A DNA stretch of 64,000 nucleotides from JBBDWR01 sp040902745 (GTDB taxonomy: Bacteria > Actinomycetota > UBA4738 > HRBIN12): positions 20,317 through 84,316 of the forward strand of contig JBBDWR010000018.1 in the NCBI GenBank assembly GCA_040902745.1, written 5' to 3'. Numbering within the stretch: the stretch's first letter is position 1; every line of letters begins with the position of its first letter. The notes beneath the pieces are model-generated. The model was not told the origin of the DNA. It made no database searches and saw nothing but the letters and a program-made list of their open reading frames with translations. The position numbers and the translations under genes are program-made. Below, in pieces: positions 8,696-17,238 of the stretch.

Positions 8696-9032
8696 TTTGC
8701 GGATCCTCGGACTCCTCGTCCATCACGAGGGACCACGCGACCGCCTGGGCGTCGGCCTGTCCGCCGAGGTCGGCGAACGCCCCGACGTCGAGCTTGAGTG
8801 CGCCGAGCATCTTGGCTTTGTCTACCTGCCCGTCCGCGTCCAGCACGTTCCCGACGGCTGACTGGTCAAGCAGCTGACCACGCAGGGGCAGGCTCTCGAG
8901 TTCGGCTGCCTGCCCGTCCGTCAGCGGACGCAGCTGGACGTCCGCGTCGAGCAGTTCGATATGCACGCGCACGAGGGCGTCTCTGCCCTGCAGCAGTGCG
9001 GCTCTCGTTCCGATCAGGCTTGTCTCCGTCAC
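8690..9032 (-). pseudogene. Tail assembly chaperone remnant joined to the tape-measure gene
   Basis: Begins at GTG 9032 after AAGGAG (9042-9047) and gives about 113 plausible residues including ELLDADVQLRPLTDGQ, the pattern of HK97-type tail assembly chaperones. The last native-looking residues are SLVMDEES. From about 8696 on, the frame continues out of phase through tape-measure sequence to a chance stop at 8322. In intact siphophages this gene directly precedes the tape-measure gene, so the order is right. The junction has lost the 3' end of one gene and the 5' end of the other. Confidence 0.6.
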
Positions 9033-9039
9033 GTGTAGA

Positions 9040-9576
9040 TCACTCCTTCTCGTCTGTCGGTCTCCTGGTCTTCGCCCAATGGGCGAGCGTGGCGACTTCC
9101 TTGTGCGGCACCCGGCGCCCGGACTTGAAGACGTCCTCACCCAGCTCTTCGCGAACCCGGTCGTCGTGATCGCTGAGCGCCGCCGCGGCCTTCTCGAGCT
9201 CGGTGACTGCCCGCACCGCTCGCTCTTCGAGCTTCGCTCGCCTTCCGCCCGGGTCTGCGGCGAGGGTGAGCTTGAGACGTCGACGGGCGGCATCGCCGCG
9301 GGCGGTCGCCTCCTCGAGTTCGGCAACGGCGCTGCGACGCTGCTCCTCGACATCGAGACGCTCACGCTTCAGTTCGTCGATCCGGTCGTTCAGCTCGTTC
9401 GTCTCGCCAACCTGGCGCCGCCGGTCTTGGAGAGGCTCGAGTTCCGCGCTGATCGCGGCGAGGCGGCTGTCGGCCTCCTGGCGGGCAGCGCGTGCCGCCA
9501 GGCGATCGTGCTCCGCCCGTCGCCGAGCGTTGCGCGCCTCCTCCCGTTCCGATTCCAGGATCTGCGTCGCGGTCAT
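9040..9576 (-). CDS. Coiled-coil hypothetical protein of the element
   Basis: 178 residues. The first 140 are almost entirely charged heptad-like helix (repeated Arg/Glu/Ala, two long coiled-coil stretches), followed by a short basic tail. ATG 9576 follows an AGGAGGAG ribosome site and overlaps the upstream stop (ATGA). It sits between the terminase and the tail genes, where portal and capsid genes would be in a complete phage. No enzymatic motif seen. A scaffold or structural helper is possible but is only inference. Confidence 0.65.
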   Translation of the reverse strand: MTATQILESEREEARNARRRAEHDRLAARAARQEADSRLAAISAELEPLQDRRRQVGETNELNDRIDELKRERLDVEEQRRSAVAELEEATARGDAARRRLKLTLAADPGGRRAKLEERAVRAVTELEKAAAALSDHDDRVREELGEDVFKSGRRVPHKEVATLAHWAKTRRPTDEKE

Positions 9577-10103
9577 TGCTCCTCCTGCGGTCGGGGACCG
9601 GCTACACGGCGAAGCTCGCGCAGTGATAGTTCGATCCGCGAGCGCCACGGCACCTCACCGCCGCCGTAGCTCCCTGGTTGTGCGATTCGCCGAACCAGGT
9701 CGGCATCGACCGCACCGACGTCGTCGGCAGCGGCCACGAGGGCGTCGATCGCCTCCCAGAAGCGAGCACGGGCCGCGTTGCGCTCTGGCGCGGTCTCGGC
9801 CCTCACTGCTCGGCCAGCCTGGCGGATCGCGGTGTCTCGACGCCTCTCGATGGCCTCGCGAAGGCCGCTAACCGTCTGCAGCCGCGTGGGGATCTCGTCG
9901 AGCTCGCGCTGAAGGGCGAGCAGGTCGTCAGCGGCCTTCAGACCCGTCGGTGAGGAACGGAGCTGGTCGATCTGCATCGGGAGCTCTCGGCGCCGAGCCT
10001 TCAGTCGGCGCTCCTCGTCTGCGACCTCACCGAGCTCTTCAAGGATCGTCGCGACGGAGGGGTCCGCAGCGATCGTGTCTGGATCGCGCGTCTTCGTGGT
10101 CAT
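9573..10103 (-). CDS. Second coiled-coil hypothetical protein of the element
   Basis: 176 residues, highly charged and helical. EELGEVADEERRLKARRREL is followed by a second amphipathic stretch and an Arg-rich C-terminus. Overlaps both neighbours by 4 bp (ATGA), so it is part of the same leftward operon. No Cys/His clusters or catalytic motif. It resembles the next gene in style (coiled coil plus basic tail), and the two may form a hetero-oligomer, but this is inferred only from composition. Confidence 0.65.
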   Translation of the reverse strand: MTTKTRDPDTIAADPSVATILEELGEVADEERRLKARRRELPMQIDQLRSSPTGLKAADDLLALQRELDEIPTRLQTVSGLREAIERRRDTAIRQAGRAVRAETAPERNAARARFWEAIDALVAAADDVGAVDADLVRRIAQPGSYGGGEVPWRSRIELSLRELRRVAGPRPQEEQ

Positions 10104-10579
10104 TTGGTGGCCTCCCTCATCACGTTGCCCTTGCGGTCCTTGCGGCTGCGTCCAACGGCGTCGCGTTGGACCGCGCCCTTCGACGCACTCTTGCGTCGAC
10201 CGAGTGCGTCGCGGTCCGGATCGGCCCACGGGTCGCCGACGCCCTCGGACTTCTGAGCTGCGACGGCGAGCAGGAGGCGCTGACTCCGAGCGTCGGGGGC
10301 CTTCTGGGCCATGTCGATCAGCTCGGCGGGGGAGAGCGCCAGAATCGCGGCGGCCAGCTCCTTCGCGTCCATCGAAGCCTTGTCGGCCGAGGACTTGAGG
10401 ACGCGCTTCGCGTAGGAGTGCTCGACGTCGAACGCCGCCGCGATCTTCTGCACAGTCTCGGGGGATGGGTTGGTCGTTCCGGTCTCGAGCCCGCTCCACA
10501 TCGCCTGCGAAATGCCGACGACCGCAGCCGCGCTCGCCTGGTTCATGCCGCGGGTCTCACGAAGCTGCTTCAGATCCAC
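10100..10579 (-). CDS. XRE-family HTH protein with acidic/basic tail
   Basis: 159 residues. Residues 1-55 are a Cro/C1-type helix-turn-helix (LRETRGMNQASAAAVVGISQAMWSGLETG). The middle is a short helical segment (LAAAILALSPAELIDMAQ) and the C-terminus is strongly basic. Start GTG 10579 is chosen because AGGAGG lies 7 nt upstream; the longer frame to 10630 has no ribosome site. Unusually for an XRE repressor it lies inside the packaging operon right after terL. It may control late genes, or may be a DNA-binding packaging partner. Confidence 0.75.
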   Translation of the reverse strand: MDLKQLRETRGMNQASAAAVVGISQAMWSGLETGTTNPSPETVQKIAAAFDVEHSYAKRVLKSSADKASMDAKELAAAILALSPAELIDMAQKAPDARSQRLLLAVAAQKSEGVGDPWADPDRDALGRRKSASKGAVQRDAVGRSRKDRKGNVMREATK

Positions 10580-10654
10580 TGTTGAGCCTCCTGGTGAACG
10601 GGAATGATTCCGAGAATGAATGATTATCACACGTTCCCAGGAAGGAAGTCCAGG

Positions 10655-12061
10655 TCATCCGCGCCTCCGTCCGATCGCATCTCGACCCGGATCGGCTGGC
10701 CAGGGCCCCCCGCTGGAGATCTTGGGCATCGGCCGTCGCCGTCGACCTCCAGATGGCAGCGCCGAGCTGGCGATGCGGAACTTGGGCGGCGGCGGTCGAC
10801 TGGCTGCGGCCTCGGCGAAGTAGGCGGCGATCGCGAGCGCGGTCGACAGGTCGTTGTGACCGCCGGGTGGGTGATCGAAGCGCCATCCGAAAGCGGACTC
10901 GCGAACGATCAGTGAGACGAGCTCGGCTCGAAGCTCGGGGTGGGGGAGCAGGCGCAGTCGCCGGTCGCGAACGAGCGAGAGCAGGTTCGAGCTGATCTTG
11001 CCGACGGACTGCGCGGTCTGGGAGAACTCCTTCACGAACGGGAGACGTTGGATCGAGGCTTGCAGCTGCCAGGGGTCGACGTGGACGGGCGCATTGTCGA
11101 ATCGGCGATGCAACGACCGCAGCGCGTCCTCGACCTCCTCGATCTGGACCGGCTGCGAGCGGGACCCGCGTCGCACCCATAGGTGCTCGAGCACGTGCGG
11201 ATGCTCGCCTCCGCCCACCCGCGTGACCGCGACAGCAGTTCTGTCGTTCACGAGTCCGAGGTCGACTCCGATCACGTAGCGCTGCCCACGTTCGCCGGCC
11301 TGTCTGGAATCCCGGTCGGCATCGGTGGCAGCGGCGATCTCCTCGGCCGTGAACAGCGCGTCATCGCTGGCCGCCCACTGGTTCTCGATGAAGCGGCGCA
11401 GCACACCGGCGGGCAAGTGGGCTCGCATATCCTCGATCTGCGCGGGATCGATCCAGTCGGCGAGTGTCTCGGTGTGCATCACGAGCCAGTGCGCTCCCGC
11501 GTTCGCGTGCTTCCAGAAGTCGAACGACCAGTGCGAAGGGAAGCCGGCGGTCGCGGTCACGAGGATCCTGCATCCCGACACCTTGTGTGCCGAAGTCAGC
11601 AGGGCGTCGAGAAGGTCGCGCGTTGGCCACGCGGTGAGCTCGTCCAGGTAGATCCGCCACGGGCGCAGACCGAGCGCCGACGGCGCGTCGCTGGCGAGTA
11701 CGTGCAGGCTCGCGTTGGTCGCGAGGTTGATCGCCGCGTGACGCTGGAAGCGGATGCCGAGCCCATCAGTACGTCCAGCCCACTCCCGGGCTGAGTCGAG
11801 GAGCAGACGCGCCTGGTCCTGGTCGGAGGCCACCGCTATGAGCGCCGCGTGATCGGGGGCAGTGAGCAAGTCGGCGATCGCGATGGCTGCCGCGTCGGTC
11901 GTCTTGGATCCGCCGCGGGGCCGGGAGATCCATCCGTTGGGGGGAGCGTCGGATGCGAACCAGTCGGTGAAGTCGCGCGCCTGGACCTCCGACATCTTCT
12001 CGGCAAACGGGCGGTCGTCGAGGATCAGGACATCGCGCACAAGCTCAAGGGGAGTCGTCAC
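10655..12061 (-). CDS. terL: Phage terminase large subunit
   Basis: 468 residues, full length for a TerL. The ATPase half has a Walker A-like RPRGGSKT near residue 48 and a Walker B IYLDELTAW near residue 137, followed by a TATAG coupling motif. The C-terminal nuclease half shows VIGVDLGLVNDRTA (first acidic residue) and GHNDLSTALAIA (last acidic residue). It cuts and pumps DNA into a prohead. No portal or capsid gene follows it, so packaging would need proteins from elsewhere. GTG 12061 start; 84 bp separate it from ssb. Confidence 0.92.
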   Translation of the reverse strand: MTTPLELVRDVLILDDRPFAEKMSEVQARDFTDWFASDAPPNGWISRPRGGSKTTDAAAIAIADLLTAPDHAALIAVASDQDQARLLLDSAREWAGRTDGLGIRFQRHAAINLATNASLHVLASDAPSALGLRPWRIYLDELTAWPTRDLLDALLTSAHKVSGCRILVTATAGFPSHWSFDFWKHANAGAHWLVMHTETLADWIDPAQIEDMRAHLPAGVLRRFIENQWAASDDALFTAEEIAAATDADRDSRQAGERGQRYVIGVDLGLVNDRTAVAVTRVGGGEHPHVLEHLWVRRGSRSQPVQIEEVEDALRSLHRRFDNAPVHVDPWQLQASIQRLPFVKEFSQTAQSVGKISSNLLSLVRDRRLRLLPHPELRAELVSLIVRESAFGWRFDHPPGGHNDLSTALAIAAYFAEAAASRPPPPKFRIASSALPSGGRRRRPMPKISSGGPWPADPGRDAIGRRRG

Positions 12062-12145
12062 GTCGTCGCCTCGCCCACGTGCTCGATCCGGGCCCTCACA
12101 AGGCCCCCAGTGGACGCAGAGCGGGCCGGGGCAGCGGAGAGACGC

Positions 12146-12511
12146 TCAGGCATCGCGCTTCCGGTTCCTCTCGACCTGCGCCGAGGCCGACTGCAGGGAC
12201 GGGGCGATCTCGTCCGCGGTGATCTCGATGACGGAGCGCTTGCCATCCTCGCTTTCCCACGAGCGTTGTACGAGACGCCCCACGACGACGACACGAGCGC
12301 CCTTCGTCAGCGATTCCGCGGTGTTCTCCGCGAGCGATCGCCACGCAGTGACCGAGATGAACAAGGGATCTCCATCGACCCACTCGCCTGCCTCATTGCG
12401 CGTTTTGTGGTTGACCGCGACGCGGGCGTTCACGAGCGCCACCCCGTTGGGCGTGTATCGCAGCTCCGGGTCGTCGGTCAGGTTGCCGACGATCGTCAGG
12501 GCGTTGTCCAT
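12146..12511 (-). CDS. ssb: Single-stranded DNA-binding protein
   Basis: 121 residues with a complete OB fold of SSB type: TIVGNLTDDPELRYTPNG, FISVTAW, then TKGARVVVVGRLVQRSWE. The usual Gly/Pro-rich linker and the acidic C-terminal tip that recruits replication partners are missing; the end is basic (VERNRKRDA). This is common in phage SSBs. Starts ATG 12511, sharing one base with the stop of the upstream gene. Predicted to protect ssDNA during replication of the element. Confidence 0.92.
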   Translation of the reverse strand: MDNALTIVGNLTDDPELRYTPNGVALVNARVAVNHKTRNEAGEWVDGDPLFISVTAWRSLAENTAESLTKGARVVVVGRLVQRSWESEDGKRSVIEITADEIAPSLQSASAQVERNRKRDA

Positions 12512-12993
12512 TACGTCTCCTTCCGTTGCCGGGCAAGCTGCTCCGCGAGGGTCTGGGTACGTGCGACGTCCACGCCCAACCGAGCGGCAGCGGAAGGCGT
12601 GCAGGCGAGCGCATCCAGCCATCGGAGGACCGCGGCCTCAGTGTCGGCGAGCAGCTTCAAGTGGGAGGTGCGCGGTCGCCCCCGGCCATCGAGGATGCCA
12701 ACGCGTTCCAGGTACTCGGCGAGCAGACGGGACCGAGCGATAGCACGAGCGGCCGACATGCGTGCGTGCACGTAGCGCGCCTCCAACCCCGGCCCGCCCT
12801 CGAGGGCGGTGGCCAGTTCCTCGACCGCCTTGGCCGTCTCGATCGCCAGATCCGAGGACGTCGCAGCACCATGCACAAGCGATGCGCGGTTGCCGGGCGT
12901 GAACACACCGCAGCCCGGGCACCGATCGACGTCGACCGGGATCGGGCGCTGGCACTTCCCGCAGCGAACCGAGGGCGCAGGGACGGCGCTCAT
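12511..12993 (-). CDS. Zinc-ribbon protein, possible terminase small subunit
   Basis: 160 residues. The N-terminus has a rubredoxin-like CGKCQRP...CPGCGVF zinc ribbon (residues 10-30). The rest is helical and ends with DALACTPSAAARLGVD, which recalls the 'LTPxxRARLG' end of P27-type small terminases. It lies one gene from terL, which also fits. The combination with a zinc ribbon is not one I recognise. ATG 12993 is preceded by a paired GGTTGCA-type repeat (12997-13014) that could act in its regulation. Confidence 0.55.
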   Translation of the reverse strand: MSAVPAPSVRCGKCQRPIPVDVDRCPGCGVFTPGNRASLVHGAATSSDLAIETAKAVEELATALEGGPGLEARYVHARMSAARAIARSRLLAEYLERVGILDGRGRPRTSHLKLLADTEAAVLRWLDALACTPSAAARLGVDVARTQTLAEQLARQRKET

Positions 12994-13254
12994 CGTGGTT
13001 GCATCCTGGTTGCGGCGGGATCGGGCACGGTCTCTGACCTGCGACGATGGGGCGTGTGGCGAGACCCACGGGATTGAGCATCCGATTGCCGAGGCGTGGG
13101 GGAGGGGAGCTGCTGCTGGGGCACGTGGCGAGCTCGTGGCGCGGGAGGCCTCCGTGCGTCTTCCGTGCACCCTCCAGGAGAGGTCCGTGACCCTACGGGT
13201 ACGGGTGCCCCCAGGGGTGCAGGCGACGGGGTGCAGCTCACGCAGGTCGTGGTC
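12994..13254. other. Intergenic region inside the element's leftward operon
   Basis: 261 bp without a convincing gene. It carries GGTTGCA (12997-13003) and GGTTGCG (13008-13014) immediately upstream of the zinc-ribbon gene. GC-rich runs around 13205-13235 may form a weak hairpin. Confidence 0.4.
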
Positions 13255-14370
13255 TCAGGCACGATCTTCCCCTCCTGGCGTTGCCGGTGGTACCTCAGTG
13301 CGTTGCCGGGGGTGCCTCTTGCCCGGAGGCCCGAAGGCCGCGATCCGTTGGGCGGTCCTCTCCCCGTGCTCGCGGCGCTGATCCTCACCCTTGTCCAGCA
13401 CCTCGAGCTCGCGAGCGAGGTCGTCGAGATCACGGTCACCCCGGACCCATCCGTCAGGTGCGCGGACGGCCAGGGAGCGAAGGGCGAGTTGCCGGAGGTG
13501 CTTGCGTGCAGTGCGGGGAATGATGGCGAGCATCAGCGCGACGTCGTGGCTCGCGATCGGCTCGGCACCGAGCAGGGCGTAGACCTGCTCCTTGCGCGGG
13601 CCGAGGGCTTCCCATCGCCAGACATCGTGGGTGAGGTACTCACGGCAACCCTCTGGGTTCCTAAGAACGGTGAAGGCGGGTTGCTCAGAGTTCCTCGCAG
13701 CGTTGCCGTGAGTACCTGCGCGCTCGAGACGCCAGACCGAGGAAGCCGAACCGCTGCCCTTCGTGATCTCGCGGATCCACCCATCCGCGCACAGGCGGGG
13801 CAATGCAGCGTGGGTGCCCTTGACGCCGACCCCGGCCTCGTCGCTCAGCATCCGGATGCCCGCGTAGAACTCGATCTTTCCGACACGATCGGAGATCGCA
13901 CACGCTCCGAGCAGAACCTTGCGATCCGTCGCGCCAGCGCGTCCACTCCATCGATCGGGGTTCGCATCGATCGCTGAGCGGATCTCGTCGACGTGTTCAG
14001 CAACCTCTCCTCGGTCGCGCACGGACGGATTCGATGCCTGGTACCGGCGGGCCCTGCGAATGTCACCGCGCACCATGCGGAGCGCCTCTGCACCGGGGCG
14101 GGGTGACCCGTCGCTGCTGTGCTCCGTGTACCAGGCGGCACCGGTGTTCGAAGGTTCGAGGAGATGCGCAAGGATGGTCGAGTCCGGCAAGTCTGCAGCG
14201 ACCATCGCGTTGACGAGCTGCCAGGCGCCGGCGTTGCTGGCTCGGAGATCCTCTCCGGTACGAAGGCGCCGAAGCCATTCAGCTGAGAGTCGGCGGGTGG
14301 GGGTAGACTTGCGGCCAGCGACGGCGTCGGCCCTCGGCCCCCCGGGTCGGGGGCCTTCGTCACCCGGCAC
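13255..14370 (-). CDS. Winged-helix protein, probable element replication protein
   Basis: 371 residues. The N-terminal third (AEWLRRLRTGEDLRASNAGAWQLVNAMVAADLPDS...) resembles the helical C-terminal part of phage primase-helicase/replication proteins. The middle (AISDRVGKIEFYAGIRMLSDEAGVGVKGTHAALPRLCADGWI) is a clear winged-helix domain. A second HTH-like unit follows (ASHDVALMLAIIPRTARKHLRQL). No Walker A or polymerase motif is present, so it is not a helicase or polymerase itself. Between regulators and ssb, an initiator or loader role fits. The GTG 14370 start is uncertain; it lies 6 bp after the preceding gene. Confidence 0.55.
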   Translation of the reverse strand: MPGDEGPRPGGPRADAVAGRKSTPTRRLSAEWLRRLRTGEDLRASNAGAWQLVNAMVAADLPDSTILAHLLEPSNTGAAWYTEHSSDGSPRPGAEALRMVRGDIRRARRYQASNPSVRDRGEVAEHVDEIRSAIDANPDRWSGRAGATDRKVLLGACAISDRVGKIEFYAGIRMLSDEAGVGVKGTHAALPRLCADGWIREITKGSGSASSVWRLERAGTHGNAARNSEQPAFTVLRNPEGCREYLTHDVWRWEALGPRKEQVYALLGAEPIASHDVALMLAIIPRTARKHLRQLALRSLAVRAPDGWVRGDRDLDDLARELEVLDKGEDQRREHGERTAQRIAAFGPPGKRHPRQRTEVPPATPGGEDRA

Positions 14371-14376
14371 CGCGTG

Positions 14377-14700
14377 TCACCGCCCACCTCGAGCACCCCG
14401 CCACACGCCGACACGAGCTGCGTGACGACCCAACCTCTGCGATCGTCGGTACTCGACTAGTTCGATCCGTCCCGCCTTGGAGGCGTTCACGAAGACCGCA
14501 CCGAGCGCGTTCGGAGTAGGTGGATCCCCTGCGATGCGGCGGATGTCGTCGGAGGAGAAGTCAGTCCCTGTTCGGATCAAGTACTCGATCGCGCGTTCGG
14601 CTTTCGCGCGCCACTCGTCGGCGAAGCGCAGAGCTGCGTCGGCGCCTGAGTCGCGAAGGCTCTCGGCGTATCGATCCAGCGTGTCCTGAGGATCGCTCAC
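14377..14700 (-). CDS. Small hypothetical protein of the element
   Basis: 107 residues: an N-terminal amphipathic helix (YAESLRDSGADAALRFADEWRAKAERAIEYLI), then SDDIRRIAGDPPTPNALGAVFVNASKAGRI, which looks like a winged-helix half, and a basic end. Similar short proteins occur beside HTH genes in actinobacterial prophages. Overlaps the upstream excisionase-like gene by 4 bp. DNA binding is likely; exact role unknown. Confidence 0.65.
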   Translation of the reverse strand: MSDPQDTLDRYAESLRDSGADAALRFADEWRAKAERAIEYLIRTGTDFSSDDIRRIAGDPPTPNALGAVFVNASKAGRIELVEYRRSQRLGRHAARVGVWRGARGGR

Positions 14701-14909
14701 GCCGCGCCTCCGTCGGACGGCTCGACGTGTTCGCCGATGAGCTCAGCAACCACGTGCCGGGGGATCCGGACTGAGCGACCGACTCTGAGGCAGAGCTCCG
14801 GATGTTGACGGCACCAGTCGTACGCGGACGACCTTGAGATCGAGAGCGTGCGGGCGAGGTCATCGACGCGAAGGACCAACGGCAAGTCGTCGAGGGAGTG
14901 AACGGTCAC
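14697..14909 (-). CDS. Excisionase-like HTH protein
   Basis: 70 residues with the MerR-like winged-helix pattern used by phage excisionases and transposon regulators: VDDLARTLSISRSSAYDWC, then LRVGRSVRIPRHVVAELI. GTG 14909 overlaps the stop of the preceding repressor-like gene (GTGA). It is the best candidate recombination directionality factor, although it is on the opposite strand from the integrase and about 1.2 kb from it. Confidence 0.75.
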   Translation of the reverse strand: MTVHSLDDLPLVLRVDDLARTLSISRSSAYDWCRQHPELCLRVGRSVRIPRHVVAELIGEHVEPSDGGAA

Positions 14910-15133
14910 CGCAGCGCCGCCTCGAGCTCGGCGAGCGCATCCTCATACCGCTGCCGGGTCGCACCTCGCGGGACCCGGAGTCCGGACTCCCAGCGCGAGA
15001 TCGTCGACGGGTCGACTTTGACGACCTGGGCGAGATCCGACCGGGTCAGGCCTGCACTCTCCCGGAGCAAGCGATTGTGCACGGGCCGGAGCCTCCGGCG
15101 CCTTTCCACGAGATCGCGCACCTCAGATGTCAT
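14906..15133 (-). CDS. Cro/C1-type HTH regulator, first gene of the leftward operon
   Basis: 75 residues, nearly all one XRE helix-turn-helix: LLRESAGLTRSDLAQVVKVDPSTISRWESGLRVP. ATG 15133 is the first plausible start and lies 120 bp from the divergent start at 15254. As the promoter-proximal gene of the leftward operon it is well placed to act as Cro-like or repressor protein on the shared control region. Confidence 0.8.
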   Translation of the reverse strand: MTSEVRDLVERRRRLRPVHNRLLRESAGLTRSDLAQVVKVDPSTISRWESGLRVPRGATRQRYEDALAELEAALR

Positions 15134-15253
15134 CTGTAGTTCGAGATACTGGCACGGCGGCGGCAAGCGTGCAAGCGACCAGTCGGAGATAGTCGCCGAT
15201 GCCCTCCGCCATAGGGGTTGCTTCTGGCACGCTGGCGGCATAGCATCCTGTCC
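15134..15253. promoter_or_regulatory. Divergent control region of the element
   Basis: 120 bp between the leftward HTH operon and the rightward integrase group. The rightward promoter is clear (TTGCTT 15218, 17-bp spacer, TAGCAT 15241). A TATCTC box on the minus strand, 9 nt from ATG 15133, is a weaker leftward candidate. This is the likely lysogeny switch. Confidence 0.6.
15218..15246 (+). promoter_or_regulatory. Promoter of the integrase group
   Basis: TTGCTT (15218-15223), 17-bp spacer, TAGCAT (15241-15246), then 7 nt to GTG 15254 with no ribosome site. The mRNA is predicted to be leaderless, in the style of host genes. Confidence 0.65.
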
Positions 15254-16090
15254 GTGGCGACGGGCTGGAGTGTCAGACGGCTGTCGAGGCCGAACAGCGG
15301 TGAGGACGTGGCCTGGTTCGAGGTGGTGCACCCTGAGCGCCTCCGGAGTGAGCTCCGAGGGCTGCGACTGCGCCTGTCGGCCCCAGCGGGTCAGCCTCTT
15401 CCGTACTTCACGGCGATGGAGCTCGACGGCGCAGTCTCTGCGGAGACGCTGCGAGGACTGCCGATCAGGGCGCTGTTCCGAGCGGTTGCGGACGCCCTCG
15501 GCGGCGAAGGCGAGGACTTGGACGCACCTCTGACGCAGGCGGCTCAGAGGGGTGATCTCCGTGAGAGGCCCCGGCCGTATCGAAATGCGTTCTCCGAACA
15601 ACTCGAGATCCAGAAGGAGGGACGCACCCTCGCGGACTCCTTCCTTTCTCGCGTCGCGGTGCTCTATCGGCTCGCACAACAGCTACGTCCGGATGCTCCG
15701 GTGGCGTACATGCAGGAGAACGTCACGGTGCAGCCCGAAGACCTGGGCAGGATCCCGGAGCGGGTCCCGGCGCCGACCTTGCGTCGGTGGCTCCGACAAG
15801 CGAAGGCCAGAGGACTGCTTCCCGAGTACGGGAGCGCTCCTCTGTATGACCGGTCGGGAGCGACCTCGCGTCGCGGACTCAGAGTCGACAGTGACCAGCC
15901 TCTGACAGCCGGGTTCTATCACCACGTGGCCGACGCGTTTCTGGGAGCGCAGCGAACCGGCTTCCCGGACCCGGCGGCGGAGATTGCGGAGGCGAGTGAA
16001 GTGACGAGGGCAATCGTCGAAGAGTGGCTCGAGGAAGCGCGAGCTCGCGGGTTTCTCGAGGCGCCGCGACCGAAGGAGGACGAGTCCTGA
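15254..16090 (+). CDS. Hypothetical protein coupled to the integrase
   Basis: 278 residues, soluble. The N-terminal 110 residues are β-rich. The C-terminal half contains APTLRRWLRQAKARGLLPEYG, a winged-helix-like unit, and ends with a helical VTRAIVEEWLEEARARGFLEAP repeat of the same idea. Start GTG 15254 is set by the -10 box; a TTG 36 nt upstream lies in the -35 element. The stop overlaps the integrase start (TGATG), so the two are co-translated. It may regulate or accompany integration. I do not recognise a named family. Confidence 0.65.
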   Translation: MATGWSVRRLSRPNSGEDVAWFEVVHPERLRSELRGLRLRLSAPAGQPLPYFTAMELDGAVSAETLRGLPIRALFRAVADALGGEGEDLDAPLTQAAQRGDLRERPRPYRNAFSEQLEIQKEGRTLADSFLSRVAVLYRLAQQLRPDAPVAYMQENVTVQPEDLGRIPERVPAPTLRRWLRQAKARGLLPEYGSAPLYDRSGATSRRGLRVDSDQPLTAGFYHHVADAFLGAQRTGFPDPAAEIAEASEVTRAIVEEWLEEARARGFLEAPRPKEDES

Positions 16091-17223
16091 TGAAGGTGAA
16101 GAAGGTCGAGGGTTTTGCCGCGATCTACGAGCGTGGAAGCAAGTACATCGTCATCCTTGAAGTGGGCCGGGACGAGAACGGCTGCAGGAAGAAATACTGG
16201 TCCAAGGGATTCGATCTGCGTCGAGACGCGATCGCCCATCGGAAGCAGATCGAGGGAGACATCGCTCGCGGAACGTTCGTCGACGTGTCGCGCATGACGG
16301 TGGGGGAGTACCTGGACGAGTGGATCGAAGGCGCGCGATCGACGATCCGCCCCTCGACGTGGCAGAGTTACGCAACGCATGTCCGGGCTCACCTGAAGCC
16401 GATGCTCGGTGGGCGGCGACTTCAGCAGCTCCGGTCCGCGCAGATCTCCGCCGGATACGCGACGCTCCTCGAAGGTCGCTCGCCTGCCACCGTTCGACGG
16501 ATTCATGCCACGCTGCATCGGGCCCTCGGCGATGCAGTGAAGTCGGGATTGCTCACGTTGAACCCGGCGTCGACGGCGCAGCTCCCGAAAGCCGAGCGTC
16601 CGGAAATGAAGACGTGGACACTCCAGGAACTCCGCACATTCCTCGACGCGACCGACGATAGCGCCGACTCCATGTTGTGGACGCTGCTCGCGACAACGGG
16701 GCTTCGACGCGGAGAGGCCCTTGGACTCCGGTGGCGCGACCTCGACCTGCAATCGGAGGTCGCGGAGATCCAGCAGACGATCGTGACGGTCAACCACCGC
16801 GTTGAGTTCGGCCGCCCGAAGACGACACGCGGACGGCGTCGCATCGACCTCGACCCCGAGACGGTCCGTCGACTGCGACGGCACAAAGCTCGTCAGACCG
16901 AGCAGAGATTGAAGATAGGGGAAGCGTGGGTCGACAACGACCTCGTGTTCACCGATGCCCTTGGGGCGCCGCAGCATCCGGGGAACGCGTCGCATCGGTT
17001 CGTGAACGCCGCGAAGTCCGCCGGAGTGCCGCGGATCCGCCTCCACGACCTTCGACACACCCACGCGACGTTGGCTTTGGGACTCGGTGTGCACCCGAAG
17101 GTCGTCAGTGATCGCCTGGGACATTCGACCGTGAGCCTCACCCTGGACTCGTATAGCCACAAGATTCCGGGACTCCAACGGGAGAAAGCCCGAGAGATTG
17201 CCGCCTCGATCTTCGGCGGCTAG
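16090..17223 (+). CDS. int: Tyrosine site-specific integrase
   Basis: 377 residues. The N-terminus (to about residue 60) is an AP2-like arm-binding domain (GSKYIVILEVGRDENGCRKKYWSKGF). A SAM-like core-binding domain follows (TVGEYLDEWI...TWQSYATHVRAHL). The catalytic domain has Arg in TTGLRRGEALGLRW, HDLRHTHATLAL (H-x-x-R) and LGHSTVSLTLDSYSH with the nucleophilic Tyr. Start ATG 16090 follows an AAGGAGG site and overlaps the previous stop. It should catalyse recombination at the 59-bp tRNA-Leu core. Confidence 0.96.
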   Translation: MKVKKVEGFAAIYERGSKYIVILEVGRDENGCRKKYWSKGFDLRRDAIAHRKQIEGDIARGTFVDVSRMTVGEYLDEWIEGARSTIRPSTWQSYATHVRAHLKPMLGGRRLQQLRSAQISAGYATLLEGRSPATVRRIHATLHRALGDAVKSGLLTLNPASTAQLPKAERPEMKTWTLQELRTFLDATDDSADSMLWTLLATTGLRRGEALGLRWRDLDLQSEVAEIQQTIVTVNHRVEFGRPKTTRGRRRIDLDPETVRRLRRHKARQTEQRLKIGEAWVDNDLVFTDALGAPQHPGNASHRFVNAAKSAGVPRIRLHDLRHTHATLALGLGVHPKVVSDRLGHSTVSLTLDSYSHKIPGLQREKAREIAASIFGG

Positions 17224-17238
17224 CCGAGGAGGGAAGAC

